Part shown: piece after piece, positions 32,130 through 40,423 of the stretch
Position numbering within the stretch: the first letter of the stretch is position 1
How the letters are laid out: each line of letters starts with the position of its first letter
Assembly: GCF_900115345.1 (NCBI RefSeq)
Contig: NZ_FOWC01000006.1
Coordinates: forward strand, 476,870-540,869
Reading direction: 5' to 3'
From: Amycolatopsis rubida
Lineage (GTDB): Bacteria; Actinomycetota; Actinomycetes; Mycobacteriales; Pseudonocardiaceae
Length of the DNA stretch: 64,000 bases
Made by a program: the position numbers and the translations under genes
The notes under the pieces: generated by a model
The model's input: only the letters and a program-made list of their open reading frames with translations
Database searches by the model: none
What the model was told of the DNA's origin: nothing

Positions 32130-33335
32130 ATGGGAGACACGCATTCCGGGCCGCTGGCGGGGGTACGGATCGTCGAACTGGGCGGGGTCGGGCCGACGCC
32201 GTTCGCCTGCATGCTGCTGGCCGATCTCGGCGCCGAGGTGCTGCGGATCGAACGCCCGCCCGGTTACGACGGCGGCGCGCCGATCGAACCGCGCTTCGAG
32301 CTGATGAACCGAGGCCGCCGCGGGGTGCCGTTGGACCTCAAGACCCCGGACGCGGTCGCCGCCGTGCTGCGGATGGTCCGGCAGGCTGACGCGCTGGTCG
32401 AGGGGTTCCGTCCGGGCGTCGCGGAGAAGCTGGGGCTCGGGCCGGGCGAGTGCCTGGCGGTCAACCCGGCGCTGGTCTACGGCCGGATGACCGGCTGGGG
32501 CCAGGACGGTCCGCTGGCCAGGGCCGCGGGCCACGACGTCAACTACGTGTCGCTGACCGGCGTCGTGCACTCGATCGGCGAGGCGGGAGGTCCGCCGGTG
32601 ATCCCGTTGAACCTGGCCGGCGACTTCGGCGGTGGGTCGCTTTACCTGGCGCTCGGCGTGGTGTCCGCGCTGCTGGAAAGCCGCACGTCCGGCCAGGGCC
32701 AGGTGGTGGACGCGGCGATGGTCGACGGTTCGGCGTCGCTGATGACCGCGTTCTACGGCTTCCGCGCGGCGGGCTACTGGACCGACGACCGTGGCACGAA
32801 CCGCCTCGATTCCGGCGCGCCCTGGTACCAGGTCTACGAGACCGCCGACGGCGGCTGGATCAGCCTTGCCGCGAACGAGACCCGGTTCTGGCGCAATACC
32901 CTCCGGATGCTCGGCTTCGCCGAGGACGAACTGCCCGGTCAGCACGACCGGGAGCATTGGCCGGAGATGAAAAAGCGCTTCGCCGAGGTGTTCCGGACGA
33001 AGGCGCGGGACGAATGGTGCGCGCTCGCCGAAGGACAGGATGTCTGCCTCGCGCCCGTGCTGTCGATGGCCGAGGCTCCGAGGCATCCGCACCTGCGGGC
33101 GCGCGGCACGTTCGTCGAGGTCGACGGCGTCGTGCAGCCCGCTCCGGCACCGCGGTTCAGCCGTACGCCGGGAGCGATCCAGCGGCCTCCCGCCGCGCCG
33201 GGCGAGCACGCGGCGGAGGCGCTGGCCGACTGGGGCTTTTCCGCTGAAGAGTCCGCGGCCCTGCGCACCGGGTTCGGAAAACCCGAATCCCGCCTTCGGG
33301 AATCGTCAATTGGCTTTCCGGGCCGGTCGCATTAA
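32130..33335 (+). CDS. Alpha-methylacyl-CoA racemase (AMACR), family III CoA-transferase fold
   Basis: 401 residues. It has the CaiB/BaiF fold but AMACR catalytic residues: His135 in RAAGHDVNYVSLTG and Asp165 in NLAGDFGGGS, 30 residues apart as in the mycobacterial racemase (His126/Asp156). The phrase GRMTGWGQDGP is also AMACR-like, and no catalytic transferase Asp is seen. It would interconvert 2R- and 2S-methylacyl-CoA so that a stereospecific dehydrogenase can act. First gene of the operon, divergent from the MHS symporter; the acyl-CoA dehydrogenase follows 32 bases later. This points to a 2-methyl-branched substrate such as a sterol, isoprenoid or branched-chain acid. Confidence 0.85.
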   Translation: MGDTHSGPLAGVRIVELGGVGPTPFACMLLADLGAEVLRIERPPGYDGGAPIEPRFELMNRGRRGVPLDLKTPDAVAAVLRMVRQADALVEGFRPGVAEKLGLGPGECLAVNPALVYGRMTGWGQDGPLARAAGHDVNYVSLTGVVHSIGEAGGPPVIPLNLAGDFGGGSLYLALGVVSALLESRTSGQGQVVDAAMVDGSASLMTAFYGFRAAGYWTDDRGTNRLDSGAPWYQVYETADGGWISLAANETRFWRNTLRMLGFAEDELPGQHDREHWPEMKKRFAEVFRTKARDEWCALAEGQDVCLAPVLSMAEAPRHPHLRARGTFVEVDGVVQPAPAPRFSRTPGAIQRPPAAPGEHAAEALADWGFSAEESAALRTGFGKPESRLRESSIGFPGRSH

Positions 33336-33367
33336 TCTGATGGAAACCGCGATGGGAGTACGAGAAA

Positions 33368-34519
33368 ATGTGCGCGAATTTCCTGGACGAGGCGCAGTCC
33401 GAGTGGCTGAAAACCGTCAACGACTTCATGGACAGCGAGGTCACCGTCGAATATGTGCGCAAGTGCGATTTCGAACGGCAGTACCCGTACGAGGCGTATG
33501 CCAAGATCGCGAAGCAGGGCTGGCTCGGCATCCTGATCCCGGAGTCCGAGGGCGGCTCCGGCGGGGACATCTTCGACTACTCCCTGATGGCCGAGGGCCT
33601 CGGCAAGTTCGGCTTCGACTTCGCCTGCTCGGTGCTGGTGCCCACCTTCACCGCGATGAACATCATCAAGTACGGCACCGCCGAGCAGAAGGCGCGCTAC
33701 GTCAAACCGTTCATCGACGGCGAGATCCGGTTCTCCGTCTCGATCTCCGAGCCGGACGCCGGTTCGGACGCGGCCAACACCAAGACCCACGCGCGCCAGG
33801 ACGAGAACGGCGACTGGATCGTCAGCGGCTCGAAGCTCTGGTGCAGTGGCGCGGCGGCGAAGGACACCGTCATCGCGATGCTGGTCCGCACCGACAAGAA
33901 CGACAAGCACAACGGCCTGTCCGTGCTGCTGATCCCGAACGACACCCCGGGTCTGGACATCCGCAAGCTGCCCACGCTGTCCCGGCACGCGACCGGCACG
34001 ACCGAGATCTTCCTCGACGAGGTCCGGGTCCCCGCGGACGCGCTGCTCGGCGAGGTCGGCCAGGGCTGGAAAATCATCACCGAACACCTGGAGCTGGAGC
34101 GCTGCGCGGTCGCCGCCGCCTACACCGGCAACGCGCAGGAGGCGGTGGACAACGCCAACCGGTACGCCCACCAGCGCACCCAGTTCGGCAAGCCGATCCG
34201 CGATTTCCAGGTGCTCAAGCACATGCTCGCGGAGAACCAGACGCGCGTCGACGCCGCCCGGCTGCTCTGCTACCGCGCGGCGCGGATGAAGGCGGACAAC
34301 CTGCCGGCCGCCCGCGAGACGTCGATGGCCAAGCTGTACGGCTCGGAAACCCTGAAGCAGTGCGCGCTCGACGGCATGCAGATCCTGGGCGGCTACGCGA
34401 ACCTGCCCGAGGGCGACATGGAGCGCTACCTGCGCGAAAGCATCCAGTCGACGATCGGCGGCGGCACCTCCCAGATCCAGCGCACGATCATCGCGAAGTC
34501 GATGCGCCTGCCCGCCTGA
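33368..34519 (+). CDS. Acyl-CoA dehydrogenase
   Basis: 383 residues; ATG with GGGAG upstream. ACAD landmarks: QGWLGILIPESEGGSGGDIF, FSVSISEPDAGSDAANTKT (FAD/substrate loop) and the C-terminal LQILGGYAN-like helix (MQILGGYANLPEGDMERYLR). The residue position that holds the catalytic Glu in short/medium-chain enzymes (I-x-E-G-T) is Gly in TIGGGTSQIQR, so the base is more likely the Glu in EHLELERCAVA, as in the isovaleryl/long-chain type. It introduces the alpha,beta double bond in an acyl-CoA. It sits between the racemase and the MaoC hydratase in one operon; electrons go to ETF. Confidence 0.9.
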   Translation: MCANFLDEAQSEWLKTVNDFMDSEVTVEYVRKCDFERQYPYEAYAKIAKQGWLGILIPESEGGSGGDIFDYSLMAEGLGKFGFDFACSVLVPTFTAMNIIKYGTAEQKARYVKPFIDGEIRFSVSISEPDAGSDAANTKTHARQDENGDWIVSGSKLWCSGAAAKDTVIAMLVRTDKNDKHNGLSVLLIPNDTPGLDIRKLPTLSRHATGTTEIFLDEVRVPADALLGEVGQGWKIITEHLELERCAVAAAYTGNAQEAVDNANRYAHQRTQFGKPIRDFQVLKHMLAENQTRVDAARLLCYRAARMKADNLPAARETSMAKLYGSETLKQCALDGMQILGGYANLPEGDMERYLRESIQSTIGGGTSQIQRTIIAKSMRLPA

Positions 34520-34543
34520 ACCTGTTCTGAGGAGAGAAGATCA

Positions 34544-35050
34544 ATGGGGATCAACAACCGCGTCGACCTGCCCTTCGACGAGCTGGAGGTCGGTCAGACC
34601 TTCCGCACCGGCGGGCGGACGATCACCGAGGCCGACGTCGTCAACTACTGCGCGCTCACCGGCAACTGGATCGAGATCCACTCCAACAAGCACTACGCCG
34701 GGCAGACCCGGTTCGGGAAGCGGCTGGTGCAGGGCTCGCTGACGTACTCGATCATGACCGGGCTGATCCAGTTCGGCCCCTCGATCCAGGCGAACTACGG
34801 GATCGACAACCTGCGCTACCTCAAGCCGGTCGCGATCGACGACACGATCTACGTGACCGCAGAGGTCACCGCGAAGAAGGAAAAGGACGACAAGTACGGC
34901 GTCACCACGTTCTTGATGAAGGCGCTCAACCAGGACGGCTACGTGGTGCAGCGCAGCGAGTGGAGCTTGCTGATGCTGCGCCGCCGTGAGGACCTCGAAG
35001 CGCTGCTGGCGGCGTCCCTGCCGACGGAGAAGCAGCCGGAGAAGAAGTGA
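34544..35050 (+). CDS. MaoC-like (R)-enoyl-CoA hydratase domain protein
   Basis: 168 residues, single hot-dog domain. ATG with GAGGAGAG upstream. The hydratase-2 region reads CALTGNWIEIHSNKHYAGQT; the catalytic dyad is normally Asp and His in G-D-x-N-P-x-H, and here the Asp position is Asn while the His is kept. The fold continues with GKRLVQGSLTYSIMTGLIQF and RYLKPVAIDDTIYVTAEVTA. It probably hydrates the enoyl-CoA made by the upstream dehydrogenase, or acts on an unusual thioester given the Asp-to-Asn change. Its end overlaps the thiolase-like gene (GTGA). Confidence 0.82.
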   Translation: MGINNRVDLPFDELEVGQTFRTGGRTITEADVVNYCALTGNWIEIHSNKHYAGQTRFGKRLVQGSLTYSIMTGLIQFGPSIQANYGIDNLRYLKPVAIDDTIYVTAEVTAKKEKDDKYGVTTFLMKALNQDGYVVQRSEWSLLMLRRREDLEALLAASLPTEKQPEKK

Positions 35051-36273
35051 GCGCGGGGGAACCGGTCGCCGCGATCGTCGGGATGGGCGACGCGTACGCG
35101 TCGAAGGCCGACCGGAAAGACCCATTGCAGCTGGCCACCGAGGCGACGATGGCCGCGCTGGCCGACGCCGGGATCGGCAAGCACCAGGTGGACGCCGTGT
35201 TCACCGGACGCTCGCCGTGGGCGGACAAACGGTCCCAGTGGAGCAACATCTTCATCTCGCACCTGCAGATGCCGGTCACGCTGAACAGCGAGATCACTCT
35301 GCACGGTGCCGGGCTGACCTCGACCATCGCGGTGGCGTCGCAGATGATCGCGGCCGGTGCGGCGGAGTACGTGCTGTGCGTGCAGAGCGACGCGACCGAA
35401 TTGTTCGTGGACGCCGTGGCGATGGGCTCCGAAGCGGATTCGGACCCGCAGTACGAGGTGCCCTACGGCCCGACCATCCCGTCGCTGTACGCGCAGGCCG
35501 CGCACCGGTACTTCCACGAATACGGGCTGACCGAAGAAGATCTCGCCGACGTCGCCATCGCCAACCAGCGGTGGGGCGCGCGGCATCCGCACGCGGCGAA
35601 GCGCAAGCACGGCGAGATCGACCGCGAGAAGGTGCTCTCCTCGCCGTATGTCGCCACGCCGCTGCGCCGGTGGATGTGCTCCACCTGGGGCGGCGGCACC
35701 GGCGGCGCGCTGGTGGTCGCCTCGCCCGAACGCGCGAAGGAAGCCCGCGACCCGGTGTGGGTGCGGGGCTACGGGTCGGCGACCACGCACGAGTACCTCA
35801 CCGACCGGATGAACATGCGGTCGGGCCGGTTCGCCGGGCTGGGCGAGTTCCCGAATCTCACGCACACCGCGACTGTCGAGGCCGCGCGCCAGGCGTTCAC
35901 CCGGTCCGGGCTCACTCCGTCCGATGTGGACATGCTGCAGCTGTCGGTGAACTTCGCGCACATGGGCCCGATCGTCCTGGAGGACCTGGGTTTCGCGAAG
36001 AAGGGCCACGGCATCGACGTGTACCGCGAAGGCCGCACCGGCGTCGACGGCGACCTGCCGACCGACACCAACGGCGGCTGGCTCTCTTTCGGGCAGCCGG
36101 GGATCTCGTGCAACATGGACAGTCTGGTCGAGGCGGTCCGGCAGCTGCGCGGCACCGCGCTGGGGCTGGCACCGAAGCGGAAGCCGCGCACAGTGCTGGT
36201 GCAGGGCGCGGGCGGAATGCTTGCCGCGGCGGGCGTGATGGTGTTGTCCGGCAACGACGCTGGGAGGCCGTAA
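35047..36273 (+). CDS. Thiolase-fold protein of the SCP2/Ltp2 type without nucleophilic Cys (putative aldolase)
   Basis: 408 residues, GTG overlapping the MaoC stop. Thiolase fold: the N-terminal AAIVGMGDAYASKADRKDP; the segment that carries the nucleophile Cys in true thiolases here reads ITLHGAGLTSTIAVASQMIA, with no Cys. The C-terminal GGWLSFGQPGISCNMDSLVE replaces the usual GGLISKGHPLGATG. Cys-less SCP2-like thiolases paired with a DUF35 protein, such as Ltp2 with ChsH2-DUF35 in sterol side-chain breakdown, are retro-aldolases that split beta-hydroxyacyl-CoA. The next gene is exactly such a DUF35 protein, overlapping by TAATG. I infer retro-aldol cleavage of the MaoC product into propionyl- or acetyl-CoA plus a ketone or aldehyde. 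Confidence 0.8.
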   Translation: MSAGEPVAAIVGMGDAYASKADRKDPLQLATEATMAALADAGIGKHQVDAVFTGRSPWADKRSQWSNIFISHLQMPVTLNSEITLHGAGLTSTIAVASQMIAAGAAEYVLCVQSDATELFVDAVAMGSEADSDPQYEVPYGPTIPSLYAQAAHRYFHEYGLTEEDLADVAIANQRWGARHPHAAKRKHGEIDREKVLSSPYVATPLRRWMCSTWGGGTGGALVVASPERAKEARDPVWVRGYGSATTHEYLTDRMNMRSGRFAGLGEFPNLTHTATVEAARQAFTRSGLTPSDVDMLQLSVNFAHMGPIVLEDLGFAKKGHGIDVYREGRTGVDGDLPTDTNGGWLSFGQPGISCNMDSLVEAVRQLRGTALGLAPKRKPRTVLVQGAGGMLAAAGVMVLSGNDAGRP

Positions 36274-36680
36274 TGAGCGAAGACTGGCCGCAGCCGTACC
36301 GGCTGCCGGACGCCGAACCGTACTGGACGGCGCTCGGCGAGGAACGGCTCACCTATCAGCGCTGCGGTTCGTGCAGCGAGGTCGTGTGGCCCGCGCACTC
36401 GTACTGTCCGCACTGCTCGGCGCGATCGCTGGACTGGGAAGAGTCGCGAGGTCGCGGCACGGTGTGGTCCTACAGCACGATCACGCGCGGTCCGACGCCG
36501 GTGTGGGCCGCGATCGTGCCTTACACGGTCGGGTTCGTCGAGCTGGCGGAGGGCTACCAGCTGTTCACGCAGATCGAAGCGGAACCGGACAAGGTCGAGA
36601 TCGGCATGCCGGTCGAGGTCCGCTTCGTGCGGCGCGGCGAGCAGACGCTCCCGGTGTTCGCCCCGGCAACGGAGGAATGA
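36273..36680 (+). CDS. DUF35 OB-fold protein with zinc ribbon, partner of the thiolase-like aldolase
   Basis: 135 residues. An N-terminal helix, then a rubredoxin-like zinc ribbon with Cys31, Cys34, Cys45 and Cys48 (CGSCSEVVW and YCPHC), then an OB-fold (GRGTVWSYSTITRGPTPVWA to FVRRGEQTLPVF). DUF35 proteins bind the CoA moiety and are required by their thiolase-fold partners. The start codon overlaps the stop of the thiolase-like gene (TAATG), which argues for a 1:1 complex. Confidence 0.87.
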   Translation: MSEDWPQPYRLPDAEPYWTALGEERLTYQRCGSCSEVVWPAHSYCPHCSARSLDWEESRGRGTVWSYSTITRGPTPVWAAIVPYTVGFVELAEGYQLFTQIEAEPDKVEIGMPVEVRFVRRGEQTLPVFAPATEE

Positions 36681-36681
36681 C

Positions 36682-37890
36682 ATGGCAGGCCCGCTCGACG
36701 GTGTGCGGATCCTGGACCTGACCTCGAACTTCATGGGGCCGTACGCGTCCCTGTTGCTCGCGGATCTCGGTGCCGACGTCGCGAAGGTGGAGTCCCCGGA
36801 AGGGGACACCACCCGCGGCGTCGGCCCGCGGCGAAATCCCGGGATGGCCGCGATTTTCCTGCACCTGAACCGGAACAAACGCAGCCTCGTGCTCGATCTG
36901 AAGCATCCGGACGGCCGCGACGCGCTCGTGCGCATGATGCGCTCGGCCGACGTGCTGCTGCACAGCCTGCGTCCGGCCGCGATGCACCGGCTCGGACTGT
37001 CCTATGCGGACGCTCGTGAGATCAATCCGCGGCTGGTGTACTGCGGCTGCTTCGGATTCGGCCAGAACGGTCCGTACGCGAGCAAACCGGCGTATGACGA
37101 CCTGATCCAGGCCGCGGTCGGGATGCCCGTGCTGCAGAGCCGCGGACAGGGCGAACCGGAGTACGTCGCCACCGCGATCGCCGACCGGGTCGTCGGCATG
37201 GCCGCCTCGAACGCGGTGGCCGCGGCGCTGTTCCACCGCGAGCGCACCGGGCACGGGCAGGAGGTGCAGGTGCCGATGTTCGAGACGTTCGCGCATTTCG
37301 CGATGGGCGACCACCTCTACGGGCACACCTTCGTGCCGCCGATCGGGGACTGGGGCTACGCCCGGATGCTGAACGCGGACCGCCGCCCGTATCGGACTCT
37401 GGACGGCTACCTGGGCGTCAACATCTACACCACCCGGCATTGGCAGCGGTTCTTCGCCGCGGTCGGCCGCGCGGATCTGGCGGAGGATCCGCGGTTCGCC
37501 GACATCCACGGCCGGACCGAGAACATCGGCGAGCTGTACGCGTTCCTGGCCGAGGTGTTCGCCACCCGGTCCACCGGCGAGTGGCTGAAGGTGCTCACCG
37601 AGGCGGACATCCCGGTGATCCGGATGAACACGCCGGAGACGCTGCTGAGCGATCCGCACATGAGCGACATCGGGTTCTTCGCCGAGCAGGACCATCCCTC
37701 AGAGGGGCGGCTGCGCACCATCGGCATCCCGCAGCAGTGGAGCGAAAGCGCTCCTGAGCTGCGGTACCCCGCGCCTCGGCTGGGCGAGCATTCGGCAGAA
37801 CTGCTGCGGGAGTACGGATTCGGCGAGGACGAGGCGGGCGCGCTGCGCGAAGCGGGCGCGGCCGGAATTGGAGTGCGCGATGACGCGTGA
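36682..37890 (+). CDS. Family III CoA-transferase (CaiB/BaiF), first of a pair
   Basis: 402 residues; ATG with GGAGGA upstream. N-terminal GVRILDLTSNFMGPYASLLL with ADLGADVAKVESPEGD (CoA-binding), and the catalytic Asp139 in SKPAYDDLIQAA. Family III enzymes move CoA between carboxylic acids via an aspartyl-CoA thioester. It overlaps the second CoA-transferase by 11 bases. Such a pair often forms a heteromeric enzyme, as in benzylsuccinate or phenyllactate CoA-transferases, or handles two acids of one pathway. Probably activates the substrate acid using succinyl- or acetyl-CoA. Confidence 0.87.
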   Translation: MAGPLDGVRILDLTSNFMGPYASLLLADLGADVAKVESPEGDTTRGVGPRRNPGMAAIFLHLNRNKRSLVLDLKHPDGRDALVRMMRSADVLLHSLRPAAMHRLGLSYADAREINPRLVYCGCFGFGQNGPYASKPAYDDLIQAAVGMPVLQSRGQGEPEYVATAIADRVVGMAASNAVAAALFHRERTGHGQEVQVPMFETFAHFAMGDHLYGHTFVPPIGDWGYARMLNADRRPYRTLDGYLGVNIYTTRHWQRFFAAVGRADLAEDPRFADIHGRTENIGELYAFLAEVFATRSTGEWLKVLTEADIPVIRMNTPETLLSDPHMSDIGFFAEQDHPSEGRLRTIGIPQQWSESAPELRYPAPRLGEHSAELLREYGFGEDEAGALREAGAAGIGVRDDA

Positions 37891-39028
37891 GCTTCCCCTG
37901 AGCGGGATCGTCGTGGTGGAGCTGAGCGACAGCGCGTCGGCACCGTTCGCGGGCAAGATCCTGGCCGAACTCGGCGCCGAGGTGTGGAAGGTGGAGCGGC
38001 CGGCCGGCGACTCCGCGCGCGGCTGGGGACCGAGCGAATGGAAGGGCGACGGGGCGGCGTTCCACGCGCTCAACCGGGGCCGCCGCTACCTGCGCCTCGA
38101 CATCAAGGACCGCGAGCAGCTCGCCACGCTGCACCGGCTGATCGCCGAGCGCGCCGACGTGTTCCTGCACAACCTGCGGCCCGGCAGCGCGGCCAAGTAC
38201 GGCCTCGACGCGGAGAGCCTGCGGGTGACCAAGCCGGAACTCGTGCACTGCGAGATCGGCGCGTTCGGCAAGGCCGGGCCGCTGCGCGAACTGCCCGGTT
38301 ACGACCCGCTGATGCAGGCGTTCTCCGGGATCATGGACATCACCGGGGAGCACGACGGCGGGCCGGTGCGCGCCGGGGTGTCCATTGTGGATTTCGGGAC
38401 CGGGATGTGGGCGGTGATCGGCATCCTCGCGGCGCTCAACCGGCGGCACGTGAAGCACACCGGCGCCGCGGTGGACGCGTCGCTGCTGGAGACGGCGATC
38501 GCGTGGAACTCGGTCGGCATCGCCGGCTATGCGGCCGACGGCTACCCCGGCAGCAGGCACGGGTCCGGCGTGGCGTTCATCGTCCCGCACCGCGCGTTCG
38601 CGGCTTCGGACGGCGCACTGATCATCAGCTGCGCCAACGACGCGCTGTTCGCCCGGCTGACCGCGGCGCTCGGGCACCCGGAATGGGCGGACGAACCGAG
38701 GTTCGCGACGAACGCCGCGAGGCTGGAGAACCGCGCCGAAATCGATCGGCTGATCGGCGAGCGGATCGCGACCGGCACCCGCGCGCAATGGCAGGACCGG
38801 CTGCGAGCGGCCGGGATCCCGTGCGCGCCGGTGCAGACGACCCCGGAGCTGGTCAGCCACGAGCAGACCCGCGAACTCGGCATCATCGGCGCGGCCGACG
38901 AGGGCGAGATCGGCGTCGTCGGGCTGCCCTTGTCCTTCGACGGCAGGCGCCCGCCGCCGCTGCCCGCGGTCCGCCCGATCGGCGCGGACAACGACCTGCT
39001 CGGCTCGGTGCTGCCGACCCGGGCCTGA
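37880..39028 (+). CDS. Family III CoA-transferase (CaiB/BaiF), second of a pair
   Basis: 382 residues from ATG 37880 (GGAG 8 bases upstream; an in-frame TTG at 37868 is less likely). N-terminal GIVVVELSDSASAPFAGKIL, LGAEVWKVERPAGD, catalytic Asp142 in ELPGYDPLMQAFSG. It differs clearly from its upstream neighbour, so this is not a recent duplication. The 11-base overlap argues for coupled expression and possibly a heterodimer. Pathway position as for its partner. Confidence 0.87.
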   Translation: MTRELPLSGIVVVELSDSASAPFAGKILAELGAEVWKVERPAGDSARGWGPSEWKGDGAAFHALNRGRRYLRLDIKDREQLATLHRLIAERADVFLHNLRPGSAAKYGLDAESLRVTKPELVHCEIGAFGKAGPLRELPGYDPLMQAFSGIMDITGEHDGGPVRAGVSIVDFGTGMWAVIGILAALNRRHVKHTGAAVDASLLETAIAWNSVGIAGYAADGYPGSRHGSGVAFIVPHRAFAASDGALIISCANDALFARLTAALGHPEWADEPRFATNAARLENRAEIDRLIGERIATGTRAQWQDRLRAAGIPCAPVQTTPELVSHEQTRELGIIGAADEGEIGVVGLPLSFDGRRPPPLPAVRPIGADNDLLGSVLPTRA

Positions 39029-39058
39029 CCCCGTCCCCGGACAGAAGTGGAAAGTGTC

Positions 39059-40411
39059 ATGGCTGCGCCGTATTCGGAAAAGCAGTGGAGCGAGATCGAG
39101 TCCGCGACCGACAGCGAGGCTCGGGCGGTACAGGACGAGCGGTTGCGGGAGCAGGTGGCGTATGTGGCTGCGCGCAGCGTGTTCTACCAGGAGAAGTTCG
39201 CCGGAATCGACCTGGCGAAGGTGCGGACGGCCGAGGACCTGGCCCGGTTGCCGTTCACGGAGAAGCAGGAGCTGCGCGAAAGCCTGGCCGCCGCACCCCC
39301 GCTGGGGGCGCACGTGGCGGCGAACCCGGACGAGATCGTGCAGATCCAGGCATCCTCGGGGACCACGGGCAGCCCGTCGTATGTCGGGCTGACTCGCGGC
39401 GACATCGAAACCTGGTGCGAGCTGGGCGCGCGGGCGCTGTACGCGAACGGGTTCCGGCCCGGCGACCGGCTGCTGCACGCGTTCGGGATGAGCAAAGGCT
39501 TCGTCGGCGGATTGCCGGTGGTGCAGATCCTGCAGCACATGGGGATCGTGGACATCCCGATCGGCGCCGAGGCGGGCGCGGAGCGGCTGCTGCGGGTGCA
39601 GGCGGACCAGCGGCCGAACGCGCTCATCGGGACGCCGTACTTCCTCGCCTACCTCGCCGGACAGGCCCCCTCGATCGTCGGTCTCGACGCCCGGGAGCTG
39701 GGAGTACGTGCGATCAGCGTCGGCGGCGAACCCGGCGGCGGGCTGCCCGCGGTGCGGGAGAAGCTGGAATCGCTGTGGGGCGCGACCTCGCGGGAAATGC
39801 TCGGCGGCACCGACATCGCCTGCACCTACTGGGGCGAATGCGAGGCCGCGAACGGAATGCACTTCCTGTCGCCGGACCTCATGGTCGCCGAACTCATCGA
39901 CCCCGACACCGGCGAGCGGATCGCTCCGGTCGAGGGCGCACAGGGCGAGCTGGTGTACACCGCGCTGCGCAGGCAGGCGTCGCCGCTGGTGCGGTTCCGC
40001 ACACGCGACCACGTGATCGTGACCGGCACGGACTGCGCGTGCGGGAGGACCGGATACACGGTGCGGTGCATCGGGAGGACCGACGACATGCTGATCGTCC
40101 GCGGGATCAACGTGTTCCCGTCGGCGATCAAGCAGTTGGTGGCGGAGCTGGCCCCGGCCGCCACCGGCGAGATGCGGATCCGCGCGGACTTCGAGGGGCA
40201 TTCGACGCAGCAGCCGCTGCCGCTCGTGGTCGAACACGCGGCCGGGCTCCCGTCCGGGAAACAGGCTGAACTCCGGACGTCCCTGGAAAGCCGGATCCGG
40301 TCCGCGCTGAACGTGAAAACCGCCGTCACGCTGGTCCCGGACGGCTCGTTGAAGCGCCCTGACCACGTGAAAGTCGCTCTCGTCGAACGGGTGCCCGCGC
40401 AGACCGCGTGA
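39059..40411 (+). CDS. PaaK-like AMP-forming CoA ligase
   Basis: 450 residues. ANL-superfamily adenylation motif QASSGTTGSP (97-106), motif GGEPGGGLPAVREKLESLWG, LGGTDIACTYWGEC around the acyl pocket, and VIVTGTDCACGRTGYTVRCI then GRTDDMLIVRGINVFPSAIK, the phenylacetate-CoA-ligase C-terminal hinge. The Cys pair in DCACGRTG is usual in PaaK. It would activate an aryl- or alkyl-acetic acid with ATP and CoA, feeding the operon's beta-oxidation steps. ATG 39059 is chosen; a GTG 12 bases earlier is possible. Confidence 0.86.
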   Translation: MAAPYSEKQWSEIESATDSEARAVQDERLREQVAYVAARSVFYQEKFAGIDLAKVRTAEDLARLPFTEKQELRESLAAAPPLGAHVAANPDEIVQIQASSGTTGSPSYVGLTRGDIETWCELGARALYANGFRPGDRLLHAFGMSKGFVGGLPVVQILQHMGIVDIPIGAEAGAERLLRVQADQRPNALIGTPYFLAYLAGQAPSIVGLDARELGVRAISVGGEPGGGLPAVREKLESLWGATSREMLGGTDIACTYWGECEAANGMHFLSPDLMVAELIDPDTGERIAPVEGAQGELVYTALRRQASPLVRFRTRDHVIVTGTDCACGRTGYTVRCIGRTDDMLIVRGINVFPSAIKQLVAELAPAATGEMRIRADFEGHSTQQPLPLVVEHAAGLPSGKQAELRTSLESRIRSALNVKTAVTLVPDGSLKRPDHVKVALVERVPAQTA

Positions 40412-40423
40412 TAGAGGTAGAGC

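Noticed and set aside
32130..33335. Ordinary CaiB/BaiF CoA-transferase
   Set aside because: His135 and Asp165 with the AGHDVNY and AGDFGGGS motifs indicate a methylacyl-CoA racemase rather than a transferase.
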